A stretch of 64,000 nt of DNA, from NCBI GenBank assembly GCA_021527695.1, contig JAKFAO010000009.1, positions 434,001-498,000 on the forward strand, in the 5' to 3' direction. Shown here piece after piece: positions 1 through 11,768 of this stretch (position 1 is the stretch's first letter; each line of letters begins with the position of its first letter). The notes under the pieces were generated by a model, which searched no databases, had not been told where the DNA came from, and was given only the letters and a program-made list of their open reading frames with translations. The translations under genes and the position numbers were made by a program. Origin of the DNA: Naematelia aurantialba (Eukaryota; Basidiomycota; Tremellomycetes; Tremellales; Naemateliaceae).

Positions 1-119
1 GGTGGCGGTGCGGTCTGGGCGCCGACGTCTTGCATTACCACCGACATGCCCTCCTTGTCTGACGCTGCACCTGAATCAGCAGTCTGGGCATCGGAAGAAC
101 AAGAGGGACATGCCATCAT
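1..119 (-). CDS. possible 5' end of a gene leaving the left edge
   Basis: On the minus strand two adjacent ATG codons (119-117 and 116-114) open a reading frame that stays open to the window edge, about 39 codons. The peptide starts Met-Met-Ala-Cys-Pro-Ser-Cys and is Ser, Ala and Asp rich, with no domain I recognise. An in-frame TAG lies just upstream, so the ATG would be a real start rather than an internal Met. A second minus-strand frame from about 288 lacks an ATG near its beginning and could only be used through splicing. Divergent orientation relative to LYS5 would give a shared promoter at 120-457. It could equally be non-coding; only the neighbouring sequence to the left can decide. 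Confidence 0.3.
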   Translation of the reverse strand, partial: MMACPSCSSDAQTADSGAASDKEGMSVVMQDVGAQTAPP

Positions 120-457
120 CGTCTCCGCCTAGGGACACGACGTCGTCCATGTCCATCGTTCGTGTCTCAAGCGACGCCTCAACGTGCACAGGCGGCGTCG
201 GGCAGTGTCCAGCACCGCTCGTATTCGGGTGCACGTACTCGCCCGAGCGCTCAAACGAGCGTACGAGTGAGATGTATGGTGTGTCCAAATGCGACTAGGT
301 AGCCGTCGTTTACAGAGCAACCCACTGGACCGGACCTCCACTTTGCTGCTTCTCCTCGGCTACCAAGTTATCACTCTGTAGAGTAGTTCTCGCCTGCTGT
401 CCTGCTGCAGTTGTACCAGCCTGGGCTGCTGCGACAGCGGGACTCGGGAGCAGCGCA
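120..457. other. intergenic stretch upstream of LYS5
   Basis: About 340 bases between the possible edge gene and the LYS5 start. I see no conserved coding frame, no clear TATA box and no repeat. It probably holds the LYS5 promoter. Several frames are open by chance in both directions. Confidence 0.4.
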
Positions 458-2030
458 ATGCAGCTGTTCGCGATACGTCTGCCGGTCGCCCTTCCGCCTG
501 AAGTACGCCTCGACGTTGGCGTCGTCTGATTCAACCGCTGACTCGCTCGACTCAGGAATACGAGCGTCTGTCCCAGCTGCTGAGCGAGGACGCTCGAGCC
601 CGACTGGCGCGCTTCAGACTTTCTCAAGATGCTCTGCGTGCGCAATTCTATTTCCCTACCGCTCTACCTCTATCCAACTCTCCTCCTATCTCTTCATCGC
701 TCTCGTCCCTGCTACCTCTCCCCCCCTTCAGCGCTATTCAGTCTCTGAAACTTCTCTCTCTGACCAAGTTTATGTAGGGTCACTGGTCGGTCGTCTGGCG
801 CTCAGATGGTATCTCGTTCGAAACGGCCTTATCCCTCGCGACAAAGAACCAGTATTCGGACGAACAGGCCGAGGCAAGCCCACCCTGGTGAGCCGTCAAC
901 CCCGGATCTAATCAGACCTCGCATCTAAACCAGACCTCGGATCATAATCAGACCTCGCATCGAAACAGGAGTCCTCACATCTAAACTAGAGTCCCCACAT
1001 CAATCAGGATCTTCTCATCCAGTTTGTGGACATCTACTGACAAGAACGCCGGGACAGGTCTGGCCGGACTTGGTGCCAAAGCTCGCGTTCAACAACTCGC
1101 ATGAGGGGCAATATGTCCTGCTCGGCGTCTCGCGGGGACGTGCCCCCGAAACTGGGGTCGACGTAATGCAGCTTCCTTCGGATCCCGACGGTGTCGAGGA
1201 GGGCATCTCACTCCAGGTAGGTCCGTTTCCGTCTCTATCAAGCGTGCCCTTCCCCATTCCTCGCGAGCCTGTGCCTCTTCTCAAAGCCTGTGCCTCCTCT
1301 CCAAGCATCTTAGCCCCTGAAATGAGTGTCAGCTACGCTCCGGCCCCCTGCGCCGTCCTTACCTGCTCACTCTCCCTCCTCCCCTCCGCCTCCTCCTCCC
1401 CTCCGCCTCCTCCTCCCCTCCGCCTCCTCCTCCCCTCCGCCTCCTCCTCCCCTCCGCCTACTCCTCCCCTCCGCCTCCTCCTCAAGAGGCGCTCGATCAT
1501 GCGGCACACGCTCACCGCTGACTCACCAGCTCTGCTTGTCTGAACGCGCCAGCCTCGCCGTGCCACTAACCCCCCACGACCGCGCCCACCGACTTACCAC
1601 TCTCTGGACCCTCAAAGAGGGATACACCAAAGCCATTGGCCACGGTATCCTCTTCGGCCTCGAGCGGGTCCGTGTAGACGTGGATCTGCATGGCGCTGCG
1701 AGGGCGGTCGAGGTCGACGGGCGGGACGTCGTGCATGACGGCTGGAGGTGGAAAGTCGGCACGCTCGGTCTCGGTCGTCGAAGCGTTGTTCATCGTGTAG
1801 AGGACGGAGAGACAGTACATGGCCGAGACGGAGATGGCGGAGATGGTGGAGATGGCGGAGATGGCGGAGAGATCGGTGAGCTTGATGGCGCGGCTGTGGT
1901 TGGGGAAGGATACGGATACGGCTGGGCGGTATATTGGCGAGGCGAGGACGAGGAAGGAAAGGCGGAAGACTTCAGCGTCGAAGAGGTGCCATGGCACGAC
2001 TTTGTATCTGTGTTCGATGATATAAAGTGA
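458..2030 (+). CDS. LYS5: Sfp/LYS5-type 4'-phosphopantetheinyl transferase
   Basis: Transfers 4'-phosphopantetheine from CoA to a carrier-protein serine (alpha-aminoadipate reductase for lysine; polyketide and peptide synthetases). Exons 458-502, 556-637, 778-887, 1058-1216 and 1530-2030 join in frame to 298 codons plus stop. Family marks in order: the RFR...DALRSLVGRLALR helix early on, then FNNSHEG and the metal-binding GVDVM strand, then WTLKEGYTKAIGHG, the signature helix with the KE pair. The C-terminus continues through a WRWKVG strand into an Asp-Gly repeat coded by a GGAGATGGC-like tandem (about 1826-1871). The 313-nt last intron is a cytosine-thymine minisatellite, unlike the 50-170 nt of the others. 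It converges on DDB1 with a 163-bp gap. The start was chosen because it is the first ATG giving the N-terminal exon in frame. Confidence 0.9.
1370..1483 (+). repeat. CT-rich minisatellite inside LYS5 intron 4
   Basis: Five or so imperfect copies of a roughly 17-nt unit of the form CTCCGCCTCCTCCTCCC fill the middle of the last intron. The branch-point-like CTGAC and acceptor CAG at 1527-1529 lie beyond it. Confidence 0.85.
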
Positions 2031-2193
2031 CCCGACAATGTCTCGCGCTCCTGCCCCCGGTCGCTTCATGCCGCTGTCCCTTGCGAGCAATTTTGTGCAA
2101 CTTAACAGGACTGAAGAGTCTGGTTCAAGCGTATGATCACAACATGCCGCTTTACAAACACCATTCATCTTCAAGTACGCGTAACATAACAAC

Positions 2194-5100
2194 CTAATGC
2201 ACCCCACCCACAGTCTCCAAGAGTCGGACCACGTCGCCTCGCTTCGTTGGCTCTTTCTTGCCACTGGCAGAAAGGACAGACACATGTTCGTGTGGGTTCG
2301 TCCCAGTCAATATCTTGTCCGTCTCCTCTGTCGACAGCAGGTCTGTGTCGAGGAACTTTTGCACGCTGAACGAACACGAGCCACGAGTCAGCAGCTGATC
2401 TTCACGACTACAACCAAGTCACGACTCCAACATGCCACGCCTGCTTCATCGTCACGACCACAACACCGCCACGACTCCAACAAAGATCGGACAAGGAGAG
2501 AGAGAAAAAGACTGACAAGTCCCCGTCGATAAAACCGGCAGTATCCCGCTTGGTCAATTCCGTCCCACCTCTACGTCGCCTACCCAATCGTCAGCCAGAC
2601 GCAACAACCCAGTGCAAAATGCTAAAAAACCCACATCTTCCACGAGATACCCCCGGGACCTTTGTAGTATTTATCCATATTCCTCTGTACGTCAAACAGT
2701 GTGTTCGCGGCCACGAGCGATAGCTCGCCAATGACACCAAGCCGCCCATCAGTGGTAGCAAACAGCAACTCTGGCTTGATCGCTTCTGCCGCTGACGATG
2801 GAGGTACAAGCGATCCTTTTCCGTTCAGCCGACATCTACCCGCACAGGAGGCACTGACCTGGTCGGAATCGCACAATGTCTTCGTGGAGTCCAAAGTGCG
2901 CGGCAGTCTCAATCTCGTCCCTCAGTCGCAGTGTGATCAAATTCGTGTATCCCTGCCGCCATCAGTCCCATTTGCGAGTTCCCGCCACACTTACATCAGC
3001 AATGATGACTCCCTCGCCCATGTCGGTGATGCCTTCCAGAGCAGTGACACTATGTGTCGCCAAATCCCTCTGGTCACCCAAGAACATCCCATTCGCCTCG
3101 TCCACATCGAGAACAAAAATGCTCCGCATGCCGTCACCCACGACCAAGCGATCCTCTTGGAAGAATTTGGACTTTGGGGCGACATGCAAGTGCTTGGCTA
3201 AGAACGCAGAAGAGAAGGATGAGAGTTCCGTGAACCGGACCGGCACGGCGTCGAGCCGATGCAACGTTACCTACCATTAGCAGAGTGGTGGACGCATTCT
3301 CACCTTGCTGGCCGCTGCGACGGCGAGGAAACCGTGGATGACTGCGAGATCATGTACAGCGCCTACGGTTCTGATGGGGATATGAATCCGCATATCCCAT
3401 TCGTTATCCGCAAGCAGCTTAGGCTCAACGAGGAGGACGCGTCCAGCTTTCGCATTGACCAGAGCGCTAGGTCCAACATAGACCGCTTCGTCAAATTCGT
3501 CGTCCGAAGGGAATATCGCCGTGCCAACTGCGATATAGTGTCGACCATTTAGGAAGACGGGCTGGACACAAGTGACCTCTTCACGCTCTTGCATCTTCTC
3601 TTCCGCCAGCACTGTCGAGTCAGTACAGTTCCGTGTAGAGTACGTACAAGTAAGATTCATTGGATCGCGTAGCTCAAAGTGTGAGATCTGCTTGATGTCT
3701 CCGGTTTGTGGGTCCATTGTGCGTGTGACAGCACCAGCAGCAAGGACTCGGAAATCAGGAGCGCTGACCAGCTTCTCCACTGAGCGATGCTGTAGATCTA
3801 GTGTCTGCACTTGCAGCTTCTTGAGGCTGTTAATGCGGACAAAAGACAATCCGCTCTCCGTGGCCAGAGCCAGGCAGTCACCAAGGAGGGGAGCGGTAAT
3901 CGACGCCGCTGCAATAACGTCCTGCAAACTCAGCATCATTACACGACATGAATTGCTCCGCACCTTCCTGCTGACCGAAGAAAAATCGATTCGGTCATTC
4001 GTCTCAAATATTACTGACATCCGGTCGCTGAGACCGATGGCAACGACCTGCTCTTCTTTAGCACCTTTTTGCAGCTCGCCGTTGTGTATCTCTCCAGCAT
4101 GTGACGCCCCGGCTGCTGCGATCCTGCAAAGACGTAGTGGATGACTACCAAGGGATGAAACTTTGCGCCCGACAAGTGTGGTAGAGTCACCCGATTCAAT
4201 CGAGATATCGAGATTGAGGAGGCTGCCATCGCTCAGACCTGCCAAGAGACAGATAGAGATCGTGCCCGTAGGGCCTGGCTTGCCTGGCCTGAGTTCAAGT
4301 GACGAGGCAGCGAAGTTTTCGGTGAGTGATAATGCAGGTGACGCTGTACCTGCGTGATACAATTGTATTCTGTTGGTCCAGGTGGCCACCGCGGTGATCG
4401 GAGGCCGATCAGGCAGGGGAAGGATAGACACCGCAGAAATCTCCTCACCGACCGTCCAGGCGCTGCACCGATGAGCTTGACCGGTCAATGTGACCTCACC
4501 ATTCGTCTTTCAATCCTTGTGACGACGCCGAGAACGCTGACAGATGCCCGCCTCGTTTAGCAACAAGCACGAGATTGCCCGCAACCTGGGCAGCGACGCT
4601 TTCCTCCTGCGCCGAGTTCTCGACGGATGCAAATCCAGTTCCGGCTTGTAGGTCAGACCATAGGTATACTCCCCGAGGCGAGACTTGAACCAGGACCGCA
4701 GCACCTGGTATGACCCCAGCTGCTAGAGTAGACGACGAAGCGAGATCAGGGGAGATCTCGGCCTCGTTGACTTCCGGGTCAAAATGGATAAGTGACGTCG
4801 TCGAGCTTGTTGACAATAGCAGACTTGTCCTACTGCCCGTTCAGCTACATCACCAGCGTTAACATACCCCGTCCCAGAAGTGATGGCCCACAGCCCGGTA
4901 ACGTCTTCGATGCCTTCAATCGACAAGATTTCTTCGATTCCCACACCGCTTCTCACGATGCGCAGCGAGTTGGAATTCGATGCTCCAGAAGATACCACGA
5001 GGTGTGACTGCAGAATCAGTAAAGCAGCGAGACTGCACTCACGACTCCGCCGCCGTCTTCGGTCACAGTGCAAAAGTCCTTGACTGGAGCCAAATTTAAC

Positions 5101-6835
5101 CACCTCTCCAAAACTGTCACAGATCCCTGCAGGTCGTCCTCGTGCAACACCGACCAAGGTCCTCTCTCTTCGGCCTTATCATCCCAAGCCTTGCCTTTTC
5201 CCTTGCGGCCAGGAATCGTGCGCGCTGCTGATCCCGTTGTCGGTGGAGCCATCAATGCCTCACACGTTGGAGATCCGAAACGAAGCAAGATTGAGTCGCC
5301 ACAGGCAGATGAGAGGAACACGTGGGAGGCGTTAAGATATGAAAGGGAAGATGCAGGAGATGCCTGTCGTCATCAACGATGTTTCCAAAGCATCGACTCA
5401 CCAAGCCGTATTCAGTTTTCTGGACGCGAGTCGTCCCAAGAAGGCCGTTTTCGTCTTCTTCATGATCCCACGAGACAGCTGTCAATCGACCAGCCTCATC
5501 ACCCAGCAGGATCGTCGCACCGAACGGTCGAGAATCAAGTACAGCAGCTCTACACCATCAGCCAAGCCCACCCACAGTTCAAAACTCACGCAAGGATTGT
5601 ACCGTAGCCTTGACGGATCCGCCAAACCGGCCTTGCCTCCATCCTTTCAACGCTGTCATTGCTTGGCCGTCTCGCAGTCATGGTCATATTAGACTTTCTT
5701 CGCTTCCCGGGCGCACCGATTGCGTCTGTTTGGGGGCTGCGACCTTTGGCTGCGGCTCTTGGGCTACTGATGGCGCCACCGGCTGAACTGGATAGAGAAC
5801 CACGCGCAGCTGTGGGTGACTGAGGGGAATATGTTATGGCATACAGAGTGGAATACTCGTCACCAATGACCAGTGCGAGCTTCTCGTGATTCGGACCATC
5901 CGAAGGAATGGGGAGGACTCGACGAGCAGCGGGGCACGAGAACGGAAGCTCGCTGAAGTCGGTGTCTCCGTTGATTTCCGTACCCGTCCTGAGAGTGACG
6001 ACGTCCACTGCTTTGGTAACATCGGTGAATGAGTGTGTAGCGAGAGACAGGCGTCTGGGTTGGAAGAGAAGAGCGGACGTCGATGACAGTGACAGAAAGG
6101 TGAGCATGGGGTCAAAGCCAGCCGATTGAGGCATGAAAGCCAGATGAAGGAGATTGTGCTCTCGGATGCTGGTTGTCAGTTGCGTTCATCCCGGCACCTA
6201 CTTGATGTTGAAGTTGTCAGTAAAGACAAGGACTTTGCTGTCGTCTTCGGCCGCAGTACTGGCGATACTCGCTCGGCGTCTCTTCGCCTCCTTGTCCTTC
6301 TCTATTTCCATGCCGATTCGAGATAGCACACCCACCCACAGTGACACCAGAGCGACATCGCCCTGAGACACAACACCAACAAAAAATTCTGCCCGACGCA
6401 ACGAAGGAGTTGGGGGTGTGAGTGACAGCGTCGAGGTTACGACGAGAGAGGGTTTCGGGGTGGAGGTGAACGTGACCAGCAGGAGGTGAGCATTCGGAGG
6501 CGCTTGTAAGACGAGAACATGTGGACGGGCATCCTATTTGATAAGCTCAAGAACGCCGGCTGATCGCTCACCTTCACATCCACCTTGTCAATGCCAACGA
6601 CATTACCCCAGAGCTCAAGCTCGGCCATTTTGACCAAGCCGGACTTGTCCGTATCCCATACCTCGATCCGATCTGGCTTTGCGACTACCAAAGACTGACT
6701 GCCGGGCGTAGTGAAAGATGGGATGACTCGACTGTCCAGGATAGGCGTAGGAGGGAGCGCCTTTAGGGCATCAGCCGGGCGAGATCGGTGATGTACCGCC
6801 ATCTATACGAGACTCACCGAAGCAATGTACAACAT
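2194..6835 (-). CDS. DDB1: DNA damage-binding protein 1 homologue (CPSF_A/MMS1_N beta-propeller protein)
   Basis: DDB1 is the adaptor of CUL4-RING ubiquitin ligases, built from three WD-type propellers and a C-terminal helical domain. Exons along the minus strand encode LVVAKPDRIEVWDT near the N-terminus (MMS1_N), a long middle exon 4488-3277 with the SLGSHPLRL strand, then RLVVGDGMRSIFVL (compare human IVVGDLMRSVLLL), LLFATTDGRLGVIGEL, and a C-terminal exon ending in VVRLLETVGGVH, which fits the family ending. I place the start at 6835: ATG followed by five codons (MLYIAS), a 57-nt intron 6817-6761 (GTGAGT donor, CTGAT branch point, AAG acceptor), then ALPPTPI. This aligns far better with the human N-terminus (YVVTAQKPTAV) than the ATG at 6802. 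At least ten introns; RSE1 and CFT1 are paralogues but are longer and lack this pattern. Confidence 0.88.
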
Positions 6836-7206
6836 TCTGCCGCGATAATCGGGCCCACACTTATATCAACCAGTAGACCCTCAGTCTACTCGTGTTTGAT
6901 ACGGTAAATCCACCCAAGTAATGGCGCTCTAATGTATACCGGACGTGGAGGGGTTATAGAGAAGAAGGATGGGGGCCATTGGAGGGAGAGATCACCAAAG
7001 GGGGTGGAGGTGGTCACGTGACCGGTAACTGGGCAGCTGCCCGGATTTGCGTTGGGGGAAACGACAACAACTGCATACAACAAGTTGTATAAACCTCTCT
7101 TGAGAGCATTTGTGCATAGCTGCATCGAAACTCTAGCGCAGGTTCGCGAGGCGGTACCACTGCGAAAAATCACCCGAGACTCGCTGGGCGGCAGTCTGAG
7201 CAGGCC
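6836..7206. promoter_or_regulatory. divergent promoter region, DDB1 and Zn2Cys6 factor
   Basis: 371 bases between two divergent starts. The notable element is the 12-bp perfect palindrome at 7012-7023 centred on CACGTG. The rest has no coding potential that I can support. Confidence 0.6.
7012..7023. promoter_or_regulatory. 12-bp E-box palindrome GGTCACGTGACC
   Basis: Perfect inverted repeat with core TCACGTGA, the binding type of basic helix-loop-helix factors such as Cbf1 and Pho4. It sits 184 bp before the zinc-cluster factor ATG and 177 bp before the DDB1 ATG. The motif is seen directly; binding is inferred. Confidence 0.55.
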
Positions 7207-10200
7207 ATGTCCTCCTCTCAATCTTACTCATCCGCGGGAGTCCCCACTCTCAATTCCGCTCTCCGGTCCGAGTCGCCATTGCAGTCCATGACACTTCAGC
7301 CAAGTCCGCTGCACAATTCGATTGGGCCATCCGTTAGTCCCCCAACAGCCAAGAAACGCAAAGTGTCACCACCGCCGGCCCGCGAGAAGGAGAGGAGGTC
7401 TTCATTGAGCCTTGATCCACTTACCGACGACGATGGGGCATCCACAACCGGTCGTCCGGGCAAGGACCACAAACGGACTCGAGTACACTTTTCCTGTGTA
7501 GAATGTCACCGAAGGAAGCAAAAGTGCGACAGGAAAGAGCCTTGCTCGCAATGCGTGGCGAGAAAAGTGCCTCATCTCTGCCGGCCGTTCTTGAATGGTG
7601 TGGAAGAACCCAACTCGTGAGTCTTTGACTGTGTTTAGCTCATGATTCATTCAGGAATGCCGACATCCACATACGGCTCAACACGATCGAGTCACTCCTC
7701 TCACGGCTGGTGTCAAGCATGCCACAGGCTGCCGTCCCTGCACCCGTAATTTCCTCTAATCACTCATCCCCCGACGTATCGACTCTCACCGCATCCGGCG
7801 AGGAGATCTTTCATCCACGTTCAGTGCCAATGCAAGATCCACCGCGGCAGAACATGCCCTTCAAACCACCTCCATCTGGCTTGTTCCCGGCAAATATGTC
7901 CTCGACAACGCCAACCGGCCGGAGTGGGTTTGGCTGGGGTCTGAGAGAAGGAAGACTGGTCAACCTCTCTCTGGATGATAATGCAGATCTGAGGGACGTG
8001 TTGCAGACGCTGAAGGAAAGTGGTATATCAAAAAGCCACTTGGAGTGGGTCATTGCGGGAGTTCCTGGACGTCGAATGGCAGATGGGCTGGTTGAGCTGT
8101 ATTTCAGGTGAGCCAGTCATCTGGCGAAAGCCGAACTCGGCTAATGTTCTAGGGATATCGAGTTTGTACAAATTTCTCGCAATCGCTACCTTCCACTGAC
8201 AACAATAGCTGGACGCGTTACAAGATGAACAAGCCATCGTTTATGAGACGCTACAATACATTTTTCGACTCTATTGGACGGAATCCAACCAATCCAAAAG
8301 TAGATGCCGACTGCCTCAAATGGCTTCCCTTGATGTTCATTGTGGTAGGTCCCTAAACCACCGCAGAAGATTGCTGATCGTCAGCTTGCAATCGCTGCGT
8401 TATCGGCTCCGACCGACCTCATTCCAGCAGACGACCAGGCGGCCTGGTCTCGCCGGTTTTACGGCTCCGCTCGAAGCGGTTTGGAATACGCCAAAGCCCT
8501 ACAGCGAGATAATCTCGACGTTCTATTCGCTGGTCTGCTCGCTTCACGCTACATGTGAGTTTGATAACCGGTTTCGGCGCTGATTTGTAGGCTTCTTACC
8601 CGTAGACCGGCTGAGGGCTCGACTCCATTAACCACTGCCTTCCAGCTGGGTCTGTATCGAGACGGCACCGTGTTAAATCTCAGCGATAAGCGAGAAATCG
8701 AGATCCGGCGCAGAGCTTGGGCGATGCTGTATCATCTCGATCGGACGATTTCGCTCCTCGTTGGACGTCCTGCAAGCATCTCGGACGCACATACCGATAC
8801 CCGCATGCCTGCGAATCTAGACGACGAAGAGCTGGAAACGGACTTTGATCCAGCGGGTCACGCGCTCACGCGTCCGACCGTGTACACCTATGTCATCGTC
8901 AGGTGAGCAGTTCAGGATGGATGCCGCTTATCTTCAGGCATAAGTTGGCAGAGATCATGGGCAGAATAGCATACCATACCTTTGCTATTCAACTTCCAGA
9001 CTACTCTACGGTACTCAACCTTGACCGCGAGTTGTTGGCGTGGCGCGATGCGTTACCGCCGTTCTTTGCCATGGATAATCCCGACACATCTCTGGACGCC
9101 GAACATCCGTATCTGTTCGTTCAACGACACCTCTTGGCCTGCGAGTGGTACTACACGAGAATCACCCTCAACAGGTGAGCATCTCAGCTCTTGACTGGCA
9201 CTGATGGCTGCAGACCCTACTTGCTTCGACGAAAACCCCAAGACGGGCGATACACCTACTCAAAGACAGCTGCTATTGAGTCTGCCACGGCGGATCTGTT
9301 GAGCCGGAGAGCCTTCATCATGGAGAAGGGAAATGTGGTGGTGAATAGTGGCGGCTATAGAGTGTGAGTCGATCGATGCTGGACAAGACTGATGCCAGAC
9401 TCAACTCGTACATGGTACTCGGTGTGACCATAAAGCGTAAGAGCAGTTCTCGCAATCCATCCAAGTGCTGATCTGAATCCTCCAGTCGATCCCGGATCAC
9501 CACAAGCCGATGAGTTGAGGCACCTGCTGAACGTCGTATCTGGCCGGGCACCAGACGCACAGGGCCGTACATCTGAGCCTCTAGTGAAGGAAGAACTTGC
9601 TATCGTCGAATTCCTGACTGCCAAAGGTAATTCTGGACGATCATCACAGCCAGTATCTCGAAATGACGAACGCGACGATCAAACGCCTGTTGATCTCCTT
9701 CTCGGTTTGGCAAAAACACGGTCTGGCCGCCGTGCAGCCGAAGAAGAGAAGCGTCAGTTACGACTACAGCAGTTCCGTGAGGCGGAGGAACAGCGTCGGG
9801 GCCGTTCGAACGGCAATAGCAATGCGCTGAACAGTCCATGGGGCTACGAGGCGCCTCAAATGCCAGGCTTGGATGTCCAGCAGCCGTTTGGAACGTCAAG
9901 CCAACGGCGTGCACCTCGACCGCTCCAGCCGCCTCCTTCCCGGCGTCAGATCACAGACCAAAACCAATGGCCTTCTACGCAGGCGGAAGATATCTTCCAG
10001 CACCTGCCAGAGCTATCACCAACTCGACAAATGGTACAGCCATCGCCACAGCTTCACTCATTCCCGATGCCAATGCAAGATACACCTCCACTCGATGCGA
10101 ATTTCTTCGGACCAGCCAGCGGCGACTTGACGGGAGTAGCGCAGTTTGGGAATGCGCCGATCGATTCATTTGATTTCGCAGATCTTGGATTGGGTGTACC

Positions 10201-10415
10201 ACAGACCGATTTGGCAGAGGGGAATGGGTTCAACCCGTTCGCCATTGCGCAGACACAACTCGAGGAGAGGTGAGTTGGCAGTTTACCGAGGGCCGGAGAT
10301 GGAGATGGGAGCTGACGAGGATAGTTCGGGAAGTGAAGGAATGCACGACGACGAGACTCAGTTTTTGAATTACATCTTGACCAAGATTGCCAATACTCAG
10401 CCTGACGGACAATAG
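7207..10415 (+). CDS. Zn2Cys6 fungal transcription factor
   Basis: Residues 97-125 have the binuclear zinc cluster, with cysteine spacing C-x2-C-x6-C-x5-C-x2-C-x8-C, preceded by a basic KKRKV stretch that could be a nuclear signal. A short helix-rich linker (RLNTIESLLSRL) follows, then a fungal-specific transcription factor middle domain: WTRYKMNKPSFMRRY, LGLYRDG, EIRRRAWAMLYHLDRTISLLVGRP. This is followed by a Gln- and Pro-rich tail and an acidic end. I trace nine introns of 34-104 nt, including one of 38 nt at 7617-7654 and a 104-nt one after 8106 that restores the frame before WTRYKM. Its target genes cannot be read from the sequence. It is divergent from DDB1 and convergent with SNRNP27. 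Confidence 0.88.
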
Positions 10416-10644
10416 CAAAGGTGCGGCGCTAAGGTGCAGGAGAACAAAGTGGGAAACAAAGTGGGAAACAAAAGCAATTCAATCGCGGATGGAGGGTTGC
10501 GCGGAGAGTCTGGACGCCGAGGACAAGGTAGTGACTTGGACTCTACATGCTCTGTATCTAAGGACGGCAGAGCAGAGATGCCCAACTAGTCATGCACAGT
10601 GACACCGACGATTCTACTACCGAAGCCGACGATGACCCAGGCGG

Positions 10645-11553
10645 CTACTTCATCTTCTCGAGCGGCCTGTTGAATCCGCCTCTGCGGTTCATGTACTGCC
10701 GCCATGTGCGCTGTTTGTGAACTTTGACCGCGCCATCTGCGTTCTGTCCGACGCCCTTGCCCTGAGGACTGTATCAATACCCGCACAGATCCGGAAGATA
10801 ACAAGGGGGGGGGGAGAGCGACGACGGCGGCAGACAGACTCACTTTTGTAGTGGTAAACCCCCCGAACCCAAGCATAGCAGCCATCGCATCCTCCTCGTC
10901 GCCTCCCTCGCCGTCCTCATCGGCATTCTCCCCGTCCTCACCCTTGACCTGACCATGGGCTGGAGTGGCTGACCCCGAACCGCCGGGCGTATCTCGCCCA
11001 TTGACCCCATCGCGCCCCTCCCTTTCATCGGTGTACACGACCCCCTTTGCCCTCTCCTCTTCGCGCCGTCTCCGGCCTTCCTCAATAGCACGTCTGTCCA
11101 ACGGTCGCTCGTAATCATCGTCATCGCGCCGTGACGAAGCAGACCGGTCGTAGCCTCCACGCCCACCCGTCCCTCCGCCTCCACCCCCGTACCCCCCTCG
11201 TCCGCCGTATCCACCCCGCCCACCGCGGGGATACGCTGGTGCAGGCCGGTCGTACGGTTTAGGCGAGCGGTGGTCCCGTTCCCTGTCTCTGTCTTTCCGA
11301 TCGTAGCCACTTCGTCCTGCGCCTGCAAATGTCAGATCAATGGCCATACCTACAGCTCAAGGCAGAGAATGAGGGAAAGAAACGGTGACGTACCACGCGA
11401 GTCGTCGCCGCCTCGCTCTCTGTCTCGCTCTCGTTCTCGTCGAGGTGACCGACTTCTGTCCCGCTCACCGCCACCGCCGCTGCGTGGATCGCGATCATAG
11501 CCCCGTCGGTCGTCCAGACGAGGCGAGTAGTCGTGGCTCCCTCTTGCCGACAT
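10645..11553 (-). CDS. SNRNP27: U4/U6.U5 tri-snRNP-associated protein SNRNP27
   Basis: Small splicing factor of the tri-snRNP. The N-terminal half is an Arg/Ser/Asp/Gly-rich low-complexity region (RS- and RGG-like runs). The conserved C-terminal domain reads AAMLGFGGFTTTKGKGV, then QRTWRQYMNRRGGFNRPLEK, which matches the SNRNP27 family ending (human QYMNRKGGFNRPLDFIA). Three exons: 11553 to about 11395, about 11326 to 10842, and the last exon to the TAG at 10645-10647. For the first intron two acceptors are possible; the one preceded by CTGACATTTGCAG is better placed after a branch point. It shares a 215-bp divergent promoter with HPR1. Confidence 0.87.
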
Positions 11554-11768
11554 GTCGTTCCTATTCCACGACGATAGTTGAAATGTCAACGATGGATGCC
11601 AGCCTCGAGCGTTTTAGGTTGCCCAAATTTGGTTCCGTTCCACGACATTTCGAGATGATATATTGTGCTATGTACTGCTCTGCAACCCCTCGTCTGCGTC
11701 TACACCACGACTCGGTACCATTGTCTCCTGCACGTAGCCTGTGCGTGTACTGAGGCATCCTGTACAAC

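Noticed and set aside
832..842. GTTCGAAAC resembling a tRNA B box (also GTTCGAACG at about 56387)
   Set aside because: Both lie inside conserved coding exons and no A box or cloverleaf fits around them.
6800..6802. ATG at 6802 as DDB1 start, or a 15-nt intron just upstream of it
   Set aside because: The N-terminus does not fit the family, and 15 nt is far below the size a spliceosome can remove.
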